Both the position numbers and the translations under genes were made by a program. The notes under the pieces were generated by a model. It searched no databases. It was not told the DNA's origin and saw nothing but the letters and a program-made list of their open reading frames with translations. Shown here piece by piece: positions 13,063 to 23,867 of a stretch of 64,000 bases of DNA (position 1 is the stretch's first letter; each line of letters starts with the position of its first letter). Origin of the DNA: Sodiomyces alkalinus F11 (lineage: Eukaryota; Ascomycota; Sordariomycetes; Glomerellales; Plectosphaerellaceae); NCBI RefSeq assembly GCF_003711515.1, contig NW_021167079.1, positions 4,263,476 through 4,327,475 on the forward strand, read 5' to 3'.

Positions 13063-15578
13063 ATGGCGTCGGTCTCCCCTCAGCACCGCTCCCCCTTCTC
13101 GGCTTCGCCGTATGGGTTCCCCAATGATGAATACGAGGACTTCAACGACACCGAGCAGCTATCCAGTGGAAGGTCCAATTCGAATTCCATTTGCCTCGTT
13201 CCCAGCCCCGCGAGTGGTAGCCTCGCTAGTTATTGCATCATCTCTCACCCTCAGCACTCGCCCGGTGATCCGTCCCCGTCTCCTCCAACCATGCCATTAC
13301 TGTATCATGATCCTGGTTTCGATCTGGGCTTTCCCCTCGGTATCGAGGGACTACATGACCACACGACGTTCCCGGAGCAATCCCACAACACTTCCGCCGT
13401 TCCTGCTACGACAGCTTCTCTTAATGATAGCAATCACTTTCTTTCTCCCGAGAGCTTCTACAACATACCTACGACCTATCCCTCCTGTCCCATTGGAACT
13501 GAACATTCGCCCACCAGAGATGGGAGTTCGCTTATGAGTTCCTTTTCTCACAACGTTCATCTTAACGCGCCTCAGGCGTTTCCATTTCACCAGGGGCAAC
13601 ATGAATTAGAGAGACTGCAACAGCCCGAGCTCCAACAGAGTCCACACCAACCGCTCCAACACCAATTTAACGACGCTCCAACTCCCCAAGCAGGTAGTGG
13701 CACCAACCCATGGCCCTTCAGCGACTTCCATCCCGGTGACCAGAGCCCGGGCCCGACACAAGACACGCCCTGCTCGACATCGCCATATATCTCTAGCTCG
13801 TCGTGCTCGAGTTCCGTCCGTCGCAGTAGCCCCGGGTCTCCCACGGACCAGTGCGAAAGGAAGAGACAGGTGTCTCCCACCAAAGTCCATGGAGTGAAAA
13901 GCGGCAGGATCGAGAAGAATAAGAGAAAGCAGCCTGCGGGTCTGGAGGAGAGCCAATTCGTCATCGTGACCCCCAGCGCCATGAGCGCCGCCAACGGTAA
14001 ACCGAATCGATGGGAATGCCTCGAGGCCGGCCGGATGACACAACGTGGTCGCAAGGGACCACTCACCGAAACCTCCAAGGAAACCGCACGCAAGGTCCGA
14101 CAGCGCGGCGCATGCTTCTGCTGCCGCATTCGCAAGGTGAAATGCGGCGAGGAGCGCCCCTGCAAGACCTGCAAGAAGCTCGCCCTGGCGGTGCCCCAAG
14201 TCATCTGCTGGCAGTTCGAGGATTTCAACACCGTCTTGTTTCCGGATTTCATCCGAACCCACTTCAAGAAGGACCAGATGGCCTCATGGATAAGCGAGAA
14301 CGTCGCGCCGCTGGCAGCCGTTCCTGGCCAGTACCGTCAACCTGTCGAGGTTGAGCTATTCTCCGGTGTTCGGTTTGCAGCCGTGCTCAAGGTCCCCGCC
14401 AAGTTGTTTTCTCCCAAGACGAGGGAGGTTCAGCAGCACTTGCACATGCTTCCTGGTCAGGACCGGATGGACCTGCAGGTTTGCTGGACAGCTCCACTGG
14501 CCCTCGACGCAGATACGAAAACAGCGAAAGACATGATGAAGGAGAGGGCGAAGGACTACATCCGTGACCTTGCCCTAGACCCCGTTTGCGCAGATCAAGT
14601 GACCGAGACGTGCAAAACCGGGCTGCCTCGGCAGATACTGGCGATCGCTCAGGCCTATGCCAACAGGACAGGAGTGAGTGCATCATTGCCCCTTGTGACG
14701 GTCTATCAGCTTGTATCCGTAGAGAGGGACCTTTAACAGGACGATAGGAACCCATTGTGACGAAAGCCCTCTCCGTCTACTCGGCGCACTACATCATGAC
14801 GCGGCACCTTTGTTTGACCCCACGAACCATATCCATACTCCAGCAGACAAACTTCTTGCACGGCAGCGACAACTTCATGACATCGCGGGTGTTGAACAGG
14901 CAGATCAAGGCACTCATCGACGAATTCCTCATCCAAAGCGTCCAGGACTTGTTCTACGACTTCACCAAGTCCCTGAAATCCAAGTCGAGGCACGAGTGGG
15001 CGCCTTGCTTAGCCGCGTTCCTAGTGCTGTGTCTCTTCATGGAGACCGTCGAGACCACAGTAGATACGTTCGTCGTCGCCCGCAACGAGCGTAGCATACA
15101 GCAGCACTGCGCCCCCGAATTCAAGCGCGACCTGGCTCTGAGCATAAACCGCGAGGTGGAGAACCTCCCCTTTAAACAATTCGCCTTCCAGTTCCACCAG
15201 GTCTACCAGACTCATGCCAGGGAAGCCGCGGCCAGGGACGGATCGTCCAAGGCGTATAATCCGCTGGTGGACGACGCTCTGGCCCAAGAACTGAAGCAAG
15301 ACAACGACGCCGCGTATGAGATGGTGTGCGGTCTCCAGCAGCTTCTCAAGGACAGTGAGTGACGTCGACCCGTGAAACCAACTCGTATGCGGCTAGGACT
15401 GACCAATTTGTCGCCGCCGACAGGGACCGAGCTACGAAGCCTGATCAACCCGATTCTGACGGCGCCAGAAGATCACCCATACCCTCGGGACGTCTCTCAG
15501 GATTATACGGGTCGGTTGATTGCTAGGTTTCTCCTCTCGTTCATCGACCCGAATTACATATTTCACGACGTTCCTTAA
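13063..15578 (+). CDS. Zn(II)2Cys6 transcription factor (790 aa)
   Basis: Three exons keep phase: 13063-14673, 14748-15354 and 15424-15578. The binuclear zinc cluster is central rather than N-terminal: C351, C354, C361, C367, C370 and probably C382, with the basic stretch RIRKVK between the second and third cysteines. The spacing between the last two cysteines (11 residues) is longer than usual. Residues 1-300 are low-complexity Ser/Pro/Gln-rich, including a Gln/His tract near 13600-13680, and a basic KNKRKQ segment precedes the cluster. The C-terminal half (about 400 residues) is ordered and helical, as in regulators of this class. The expected role is sequence-specific DNA binding in the nucleus; target genes cannot be inferred, and no co-regulated cluster adjoins it. 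Confidence 0.93.
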
Positions 15579-18500
15579 ATAATCCTTCGTGGGCAACTTG
15601 GGGCGATTATATCACATGCGGCATATGGGGCGGAAATATATCGGGCTACATTGATTATTAGAGGCCGGCGGGCTGACTATAGAGGCAAGGACGGAAGTAT
15701 CCTTGGTTTTGGTATCTACTCTTTATGACTGACCGATGAGCTCGGACAAGACAGTAACGGCCGTGGGCAGCGATTCCAGTTCAGTAATGTGTGGTCCAGA
15801 GCTTTTTTGAGGTGCATTTGGGAGAACGTTGAGTCCAGACATACGGCGCAACATCTGGATAGCTATGTGGAAGAGAAAGACATGAACAAGGCAGGGATGG
15901 GAATGGGCAATTCATCAAACGAAACGATGCAGGCATCGCATACACGCACGGAAAAGACGGGCTGAGACTGGACAACGAGACAATATGTTTGTCCGATTTT
16001 AGTCCTGATACCACACTAGAATCAATGGCAGCAGGGTGGAGCGGACTGGTTGTCTAGACCTTGAATCATTCTCCCACTTACGAACGAATAAAAAAAAGTT
16101 GACACTCCTGCGTACTGAGAGCGCGGGGTGTAGGCAATTCGTGGGGTTTTTTCTTCTCTTCCTACGACACATTGTTCGTGGCCCGACAGATCTCCAAAGG
16201 AGAACAGGCCGGGACATCACGCACATGTGCTTCCTCACGTAGAGGAATTGGTTTGGGATCAGTTCAGCGAGGCGAAGAAAGCATGATATCCGCGTCGGTG
16301 ACCTAGGAGTTAAACCTGCAGATGACGAATCGACGTCCTTGATTTGAAACCCCCTTTTCCGGTGTCAACGGACGGAAGACGTGAAGGGAGGCGTTTCGGT
16401 AACAGAATTGAGGGTCACGAGACAAAAGCGCCAGAGGAACCCGGGCGTTGCAGAATACTGCCTTGTCAAGCATGACGCAGGTAGCTCAGAAACCATGATG
16501 TTGGCCTCAATTCGAAAGACGACACCGGGCCTCACAAGAAACCGCGGAGGCACTGCTTCGTCAATGTGGTATTTGGTGAAGAAAATATGAAGGAGTTGGA
16601 AGAGGGAGGAAACGGGAAAATAAAACTTTGAGCCTCGAGAGAAATATTAGGTAGTTCGTGCGGAGATTACATAATGGGACGAGGTGGGGCGATGCCAGAA
16701 ACGCCAAGCTCCTTAGGTACCTACCTTACCTTCGGTATCCCGCACAATTTGTACTTCGTTGTTCGGAGTACAAGTCGAATAGCCAGGTATAACTGCCATA
16801 ACCATGGTTCGTACGCGTACCATGCACTCATTGATACCTCTTAACGAGAACCGCAATGACTTCAACAGCTACGGGCTACTATGGCTCAATAAGTTGAACA
16901 GCGCCTCAGTGATAGGGACTATGCACTCTAGTGATTTATTCTCATACAACGTATAGCTGGTGAGATATTTGAGGCCAAATTCTGTAGCCTGAGTAATGTT
17001 TTTCTTCGCTCCGCAGTCATCTGAATTTCACAGTCTTAGCGCGAATGGAAAATGAAGTGGCTGGGCGCTTGCAGATGATAATAGCGGCTAATCCATTATC
17101 AGTTAGCCTACTCCAATTATGTCAGCCAGGCACCAAGTGTCGAACCTTCTCAAGTCATTTCCCCTCTGGATTCCTCTTTGTTTCCCTCTTCTCTCCTCAC
17201 ACTTTTTTCGCACGATTAATCAACCGATTTCGATTCACCAACTTTGCTATCGGTCATATTTACGTGCCAGAATGAATTTCCGGGCTTCTCATTTGTTTAA
17301 CGTCTCGGGCTCCTGTCATCGTCTTTGGACGATCACATCGTGTCATGCCGAGACACCTGACGGATTCCCGACATCGCTGCTCCATCCGGCCGCTGTTGTA
17401 TCATACACACAGTTACCTATATTTAAGTCTTGTTGTTGACTCATCGGGAGCGGTCGATCCCCCACCACCACACCTCGGCAATGCGGCCGAGCTTTTGAGG
17501 CTCAAGTGACCAGACAGTCCCGGTAATGTAGGTGTTGTGTGGCCCGAAATTCGCGGTATGGTCGATTTGTGCGACTTGGCTTTCCACCCCCCTCTCCCAA
17601 TGGGAGACCCTTTGTTCGGTTAAAGTTCGAGAAAAGCGGACATCCTGATTGGCGGCCCTGACTGTCTTCATTCCCCAATTCCCATGTCATGGGACCGACC
17701 CTTCGAGTGTGTCGCGTATTTGTCTGGGGCCGGGTAGGCTACCGTCCCAAGCCACAGCCCTACCGAGAACCGCATGAGAGAATGGAACAGTGTCCGCTGT
17801 GTACTCCGTACAATTCTGGATTTGAATTGACAATTTGGCGTCTTCGAATTTGAAGGGCGTGTTTATCTGACATTGAAGACATTGGACCAATTGACCCTAG
17901 GCAGCCAAGCCTCCTCCCTGCCCCTTTCTGGTTGTCCTGCCTCCAGCCTTCTTGAGGGTCCTTCTTTCTTTCCCTTCTAGTACCACCTTGCTTCTCCTGT
18001 CAGGCGTACCAAGGAGTTCCGATTGAGGCTGATGGGTGCAAATACCCCTACCTACCCCTTGGCATCTGCCTGTGGCATAACATACCTACACCTATGGCCC
18101 CAATTGAGTCACGGATCCTCTGCCTGAGACCCCTGCCATTTTCGTCTGCAAAACATCAAGTCGTCCGCTTTTTCAGGACTAAACGCATCGGTCGTAGCCA
18201 TTGAGCTCAAGGCCAATCGGAGAAAGCATGAGCCTGTCACTCGGCCGATTGTACAAGGTTACCAGTCACCGAAAGTGGAATTGGAATAGGCTACCATGCT
18301 TCTTGGATATCTAAATTGAGGTAGTCCATTGAAGTTCTGGCCAGTAGGACTCGGGCTCAGTCAAGGCTACCCCAGAACCCTTGTTTGGACATGGCAGAAT
18401 CTCGTCATAGCCCAGGTCGCCTGAGGGTAGGCACCCCGTCCGGCAGACAGAGTAGCTCTTCGGTCATGGCTGGCTGCTGCCTTCGAGCCTTCCATGTATA

Positions 18501-18761
18501 TATATATATGTTCTGAAAAGACACCAAAGATTTGGATCTTGGACTTCATCCCCTAACAACTTTCTTCACGCATATACACTACCATCCCCTCCACCGCTTG
18601 CTATCAAGCTTTTCCACATATTTGCTATTGACTCTGCAACATACTCCAAGTGCAAGTCGTCTTCCTTAGTTCCTTGCATACCTCGGTCTAGGCTCCTCGC
18701 ATCCTCACGCTCTTCAGTCCTCTCTTCCAAGAGCATCGCCGTCGCAGTGCCCATCGCGGAC
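15579..18761. other. Non-coding spacer
   Basis: About 3.2 kb. Translations in all frames are short and lack domain character. A GGTACCTACCTTACC word cluster lies near 16716-16730 and a TACTCCGTAC word near 17804. The last 200 bases, C/T-rich, probably form the leader of the small spliced gene at 18762. Confidence 0.5.
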
Positions 18762-18968
18762 ATGCGCAAAGAAACCCAGTTCCATCTACAAGCGCCATCG
18801 CACGCCATGAAGTTCCTCAACTCCGCCGTAGTCGAGCTGGGCAACAGCGACCCCGGCAATAACGGAGGCTCAGGTGGCCAGCCCATTGACCCAAGTAAGT
18901 AACAGTTGTGCCCCCTTTTTTTGCGCGACCGGGCTGGCTAACTAACAACAATAGCATACGGTGGATAA
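18762..18968 (+). CDS. Spliced microprotein (48 aa), unknown function
   Basis: Exon 1 (18762-18894) opens MRKETQFHLQAPSHAMKFLN and ends inside GGQPIDP. A GTAAGT donor, a CTAAC branch sequence (GGCTAACTAAC, about 18935-18945) and a TAG acceptor bound a 60-nt intron. Exon 2 (18955-18968) adds only T-Y-G-G and a stop. Without splicing the frame reaches a stop almost at once. The near-ideal intron signals, the clean frame joined across them and the Gly/Asn-rich tail after a short amphipathic segment all argue for a genuine small gene. It has no signal peptide, no membrane segment, no cysteines and no CaaX end, so it does not look like a pheromone, effector or toxin. I do not recognise it. Confidence 0.62.
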
Positions 18969-20104
18969 ACACCTTCAAGCCAGACTCTAGAATGAGTCGC
19001 CGGAGACACACAACGCGAACTGGTGTTGAAGACTGTATCAACAACTCGATAAAACAAGGAACGGTGTTAGAGGCGTTATGACTTCGCAGTCACATACCAA
19101 GGAAACGGAATTGGTCCGGAGGTCTATTTCTTTTCTTTGACATTATGGGTATTGCAAGCGGGTATGGGTATGAGCCAATGAGAACATTGCCGTCGACGAG
19201 TCTTAGTGAGTGAAGGGATAGCGGCGCGTCTGGGAACAGGAACTGGGTCGGGTAACTCATAATTTAGATGTTCGGGACAGACATGGCGGGATTAGACTCG
19301 TCGCCTCTCCTGCGGCAAGCCAACGTTGACAATTCTTCGTTCGCTTCCTTTACCTTATTATGGCCTGCGTATTGCCCTGACATAGATGCGGAAGACGGAA
19401 CACCATAGGTCCCGTTCAGCGAGAGCTTGCCCGTGGCTGAGTAGTGTCGAAGGCGGACAGGATGTCAATAACAACTGGATATATAAAGAGGCCCCCAATG
19501 CGTCAAGCTATTGACGGGTTAAGTGGGGCTTCTGCCGCCCGGTACCGTCGATGCGTGCGTGAACAGACATTGAATGATACCTATCATACCTCGAGTCGTG
19601 GGGCGGAAGTGGCGCAGTTCCTTCAACGACAGTAACATGGCGAGGACAGTGCAAGGCTAAGCGGGTCGCATGACCATTGGCCAATACTCGGTGTGTTCGG
19701 TGTGTTCGGTGTTTTCGGTCAGAAAGCCACCATTATCCCATCGTATGCAGCTCTTAGGTAATAAGGTTTCCGAACTTTCCTAACTTGTCTCACCAAAAGC
19801 ACTTCATAGACAAGAAGTCTCACCTCTACACATAAGAGCGACCCGACTGCGGATGTCATTGCTCTTAATACGTCGCGATTTCAAACCGCCCCCGTTTTCG
19901 GGTCCCTAAACTCATAACCTTGCAGTCTATTCATTGGCGACAAGGTATTCAAAAACTATTTCTCGGCCGCCCGCGGCCCTCTCTTCCGTCGTCTATCGAC
20001 TCGTTCCCTTCTCTTGCCGAGATTGAGCTTAACAGTAGAGAGATGTCAAATCGACACTTTGGGACAGCGACCTGATGCAAGCGACTCGCTGACCGTTTCA
20101 TGCC
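18969..20104. other. Non-coding spacer
   Basis: About 1.1 kb with no supported gene. A short 9-bp tandem repeat of CGGTGTGTT type sits at 19689-19715. The stretch before 20105 is presumably promoter and leader of the next gene. Confidence 0.5.
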
Positions 20105-21959
20105 ATGGAGGAGCATATGCCGGTATCCTCCTCACTCTCGCCCAGTCGAAGTGACTCCTCCAACGCGTCCTTTGCCACGGCGATTCAAACGCCGCACAAG
20201 AGCGATCAGCCGAAAGTCGCTTCTGATGAAGAGGACGAACCTGTTCCAAGCTATTGCGAGGCTATACCGCTCCGCCGTGAGCTTGAATCCCAATGTCAGA
20301 TTCTCATCGAGGAGCAATTGTGTGAGTCCGGCGTCTTATATGCAGCAGCGTGACATGCCTCCTCAATAAATGAATGGTGCTAAACGAAAAAAAAAAAAAA
20401 AAGACTCCAAGGCCATCTTTATGCTCAACCAAACGCTTCTCTCAAGTCAAGCACGTGAGGATGGCTTAAAACCCCCCGTCCATGCTGCTCCGCCGGCCCA
20501 ACTGGCTCTCCTTTCAACCATAACCGTCCATCCGCATCGCACCACGCGGCTTAAGGAGCGCGATGACTTGGCGGTCGTAGCCGACTCGTGGACATACCTA
20601 CGGAACCTGCTATCCCTTGCGGGACCCATAAATGCAGACCTTAAGACGGCCTTCCGATTCCGCGGCGTCTATCGATCCCACCGCCAACGGCGTGCTGTCT
20701 CAGGCGAGGATGGACACGATGGAATCGACAACGAGCGTATCTATAACAAGTACGACAATGAGGAGAGCCTTTTCCATCAAGCCGAGGATCTATGGCACGT
20801 TTTCGGCTGGGGGTTCAACTGTAGCATCCTCTACCCGCATCGTTGGAGGTATTGGAAATTGTGGCTGGAATACATGCTGGATGCCCTCGAGGCCGACTGG
20901 AACTGGCGACAGCACATGGACGAGGAATCCGAATCCAAGACGGGGCAGAAGTGCCTGGAACTTCGCCGTGAGTCCCTGCTCATGATGTACGTCAAACAGG
21001 ACCGCGCTGGCCGAACGCGTCTAACGCGGGTACTCAAAGCCATTTTCGCCGACGGCAAGGAGTTGTCCCGGCGGTTCTTCCACGAGGTCTTCCACAACGA
21101 ACACCGTCTGCTCAAGGGAGACGGGCAGCGTCCGAGCGACGAGTTGTTCCCCACACACGTCGACGTGGACAACGGCGAATACGGGGGCTACGTGGATTTC
21201 ACCGACTCTGACGAAGACGTAGAGGGATCTCCCCAGAAAACCCCACGAACGCCACGACATGGTGTCAGTGACGACATGTTCCGCGGCACCGTCGATTCCA
21301 TGCCCCTCCGCCTCCGCCTCTTTGTCCTACTCTCCATTGTCGCCGACGCCTTACCCTCGGAGCTTTCGGACCTCAGCGACCTACACGCCGAGTTTGCCAA
21401 ACAGCTGCGCGAGCAGCCGGTGCAGGTCTTCCAGCACTACATCACCAGAATGCGGGACTGGGCCGCCGAGAGCGAGCCCCCGGAGTTTGCCTCCATCGTT
21501 GCCGACGTCCTCGTGCTACTGCTGGACGGCCTGCTCCCATCGGCTTCTAAGCACCCCTACAAGGCTGGCGACTCGGTTGGAGACCGAATGGTCCGTTCGG
21601 CGCGGTCCCTGACTTGCTTTTTCTTGCCCTGGCCGGCCGCGACGGACAACCTGGAGGACAACGCCCGCGTGGCGCTGCTTCTCGAGGCTGCGCTCGCGTC
21701 GGTTCCACCGGCGGACTTGGGGGCGTGCATGCCGGATTTGAGAGAGGCGGCTGTCCGAGGCATAGAAGCGCGCGGGGCGGTTGTGAAGAAATCGCTGGGT
21801 AGACCGGAATCGACGAGGAGGCGGGGGCGGCCGAGTAAGAAGGCCGCACTAGGCGGGAACGATACCTTTTTGAGGGAGACGATAGAACTCGCGGGCCAGC
21901 GGATACTGCTCTATATCGACTGCATGACAGATACTGCGGGGAGTTCTCTCGAGACGTAA
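20105..21959 (+). CDS. Large fungal protein of unknown function (about 590 aa)
   Basis: Exon 1 (20105-20321) encodes an acidic Ser-rich N-terminus (MEEHMPVSSSLSPSRSDSSN) and ends at a GTGAGT donor. Exon 2 starts at 20404 after an AAG acceptor preceded by sixteen A residues; this acceptor restores phase and gives ...EEQLYSKAIFMLNQTL. The body is helical, with an aromatic core (DLWHVFGWGFNCSILYPHRW then WKLWLEYMLDALEADW), an acidic linker near 21170-21240, and a basic tail (STRRRGRPSKKA) that contains an AT-hook-like GRP core. A nuclear location is therefore plausible. The TAA at 21957-21959 is embedded in a GTAAGT donor; a third exon at 22000-22093 is possible and would give about 620 residues. 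No family is recognised. Confidence 0.85.
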
Positions 21960-22599
21960 GTTAGTCTCTCGATCGCGGCGCTATTGGGGGAACTTATAGA
22001 TTCCAAGGGACGGCATTAGATATCTGGACTCTCTTGAACATAATTACGTCGAACATATTTCCGTTGATTATAGAAAGTGAGCCACTCGTGTAGGCATATG
22101 TGGGTAAATTTAACACCCTAAGAAGTACGGATGAAGAAAGCGGAAGACCATAATTACATTCTTTGATTTCACCCCGGTGTTACGGACCAGCTTAGCATCT
22201 CTGTTCCGAGGCCGCGGGGGTCACGTCAACCAAGCTCTCACGGTCTCCATCACATGGCATGGCGAGTATGCATTTGACCTGCATGGAGTTTTCTCGCAGA
22301 ACAAAACACCTTCGGGCATGGGAGCTGGTCATATGCGAAGAACTGAGGATCCGTATAAGAGATCTCGGTGTAACGTGGGACGTGAGACCTTTTAAGGCAG
22401 TATTAGGTACATTTTAGGTAAGTGGGGTGGGGTGTCAACGAATTGGACCCCGCATTGAACGCCGTGGTTGACCTTGGACTTTTTTTGCACCTTCAACACC
22501 GAGACCTTCACAGTATCCCAGTCGGTACGTACCCAGAGAGCAGTCTACATTGCCCTACGGCATTGTTCTTTCGTGCCCCTCGCCGCGCCGGCAGTCATC

Positions 22600-23867
22600 A
22601 TGCCCGTAAGTCAGATGGCCGCCCTCCCCGGTGCAGCCCCGAGTCAGGCTTTGCCCGATGATTGTGAGATGGTGCTCATCCTGACAAGCTCCCAACCTAG
22701 CTGATCATCTTCTCGGGTCTTCCCACGTCGGGAAAATCTACCCGCGCCGCCCAACTCCGCGCCTACCTCGCCGACCGCATCGCCGCCGAATCCGAGTCTG
22801 CGCAAAAGAACAGCATCGACACCGACACCGACACCGGGAATACTGGCGCCAAACCCAAGAAACCTCCCTACCGCCTCCACCTCATCTCCGACACAACCCT
22901 CTCCATCCCACGCACCGTGTATGACCTCTCGGCGCTGCCGCCGCACGCACGCTCGGCCAATGCACCGGAGAAGGACGCCCGGGCCAGCATCTACGGCGCT
23001 GTCAAGCGTGTTCTCTCCGACCGGGACATCGTGATCCTCGACGGGCTGAATTACATCAAGGGGTGGAGGTATCAGCTACACTGCGAAGCCAAGGCGGCGA
23101 GCACCCCAAGCGTCGTTGTACAGGTGGGGTGTACGACTGAGCGGGCGAGAGCGGTGAACGAGGCGCGGTTGCGAAGGAGGGAGAGCAAGAGGAAGAGGAC
23201 AACGGAGACGACAGAGGAGCGAGGCCAGGGGGCGGATACAGGAGGAGAGGCTCCGACTTCTGGGGGCGACGGCGACGGTGGCCAGGAACAAGAAGAACAA
23301 GAACGAGAACACGACGGGCTTGAAGGTGATGATGAGGAACCTTATGAGCCAGATAACTGGGACAACCTCGTGTTCCGCTACGAGGAGCCGAATCCGATGA
23401 CGCGTTGGGACAGTCCTCTGTTCACGCTCGTGTGGGAGGACGACGCGGAACAGACACGCCGAACATTTGACGGAATCTGGGACGCCATTGCGGGCCAAGG
23501 ACGCAAGAAGGTCAAGCCTAACCAAGCAACGGCCCAGCGGAACCGGGAGACTTCTGGTGATTACCTGTACGTGCTGGACAGAGAGACGCAGGAAGTGGTA
23601 CGGCGAATACTGGGACAACAGGAGGAGGGAGGTGGAGAAGTAGGGGGGTCGGTCAAGATCTCGGCAGGCGGTGATGGCAAGGCAGAATTGACAGTCGAGC
23701 TGCCTGGGAAGAAGGTCGGGCTGCCACAACTACAGCGTCTCAGGAGAGCCTTTGTCGGGTTGAATCGGGGAGGCATTGGGCTAGAGGGTGTAGGGGATTT
23801 CAGCGTTTCGAGGATGAGAGAGGCGTTTGTAGGCTATCTCAACGATTCGTTCGAGAGGGACGAGTAG
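22600..23867 (+). CDS. kti12: Kti12-type Elongator regulator, P-loop ATPase (390 aa)
   Basis: Exon 1 holds only ATG CCC (22600-22605) before a GTAAGT donor. Exon 2 (22701-23867) continues with LIIFSGLPTSGKST, giving the Kti12 N-terminus and its Walker A motif (G8-T16). Other family marks are RDIVILDGLNYIKGWRYQLHCEAK, PDNWDNLVFRYEEPNPMTRW, the SPLFTLVWEDD block and the C-terminal VGYLNDSFE. Kti12 binds Elongator and supports modification of wobble uridine in tRNA. An acidic, Gly/Glu/Gln-rich insertion (about 23190-23340) lengthens it compared with yeast Kti12. The very short first exon makes the start easy to miss, and a downstream GTG-initiated frame is not the real start. Confidence 0.95.

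Noticed and set aside
13587..14267. Two overlapping minus-strand frames of about 220 codons opposite the zinc-cluster gene
   Set aside because: The plus-strand gene has the zinc cluster and phased introns; the minus frames are Leu/Trp/Gly-rich shadows.
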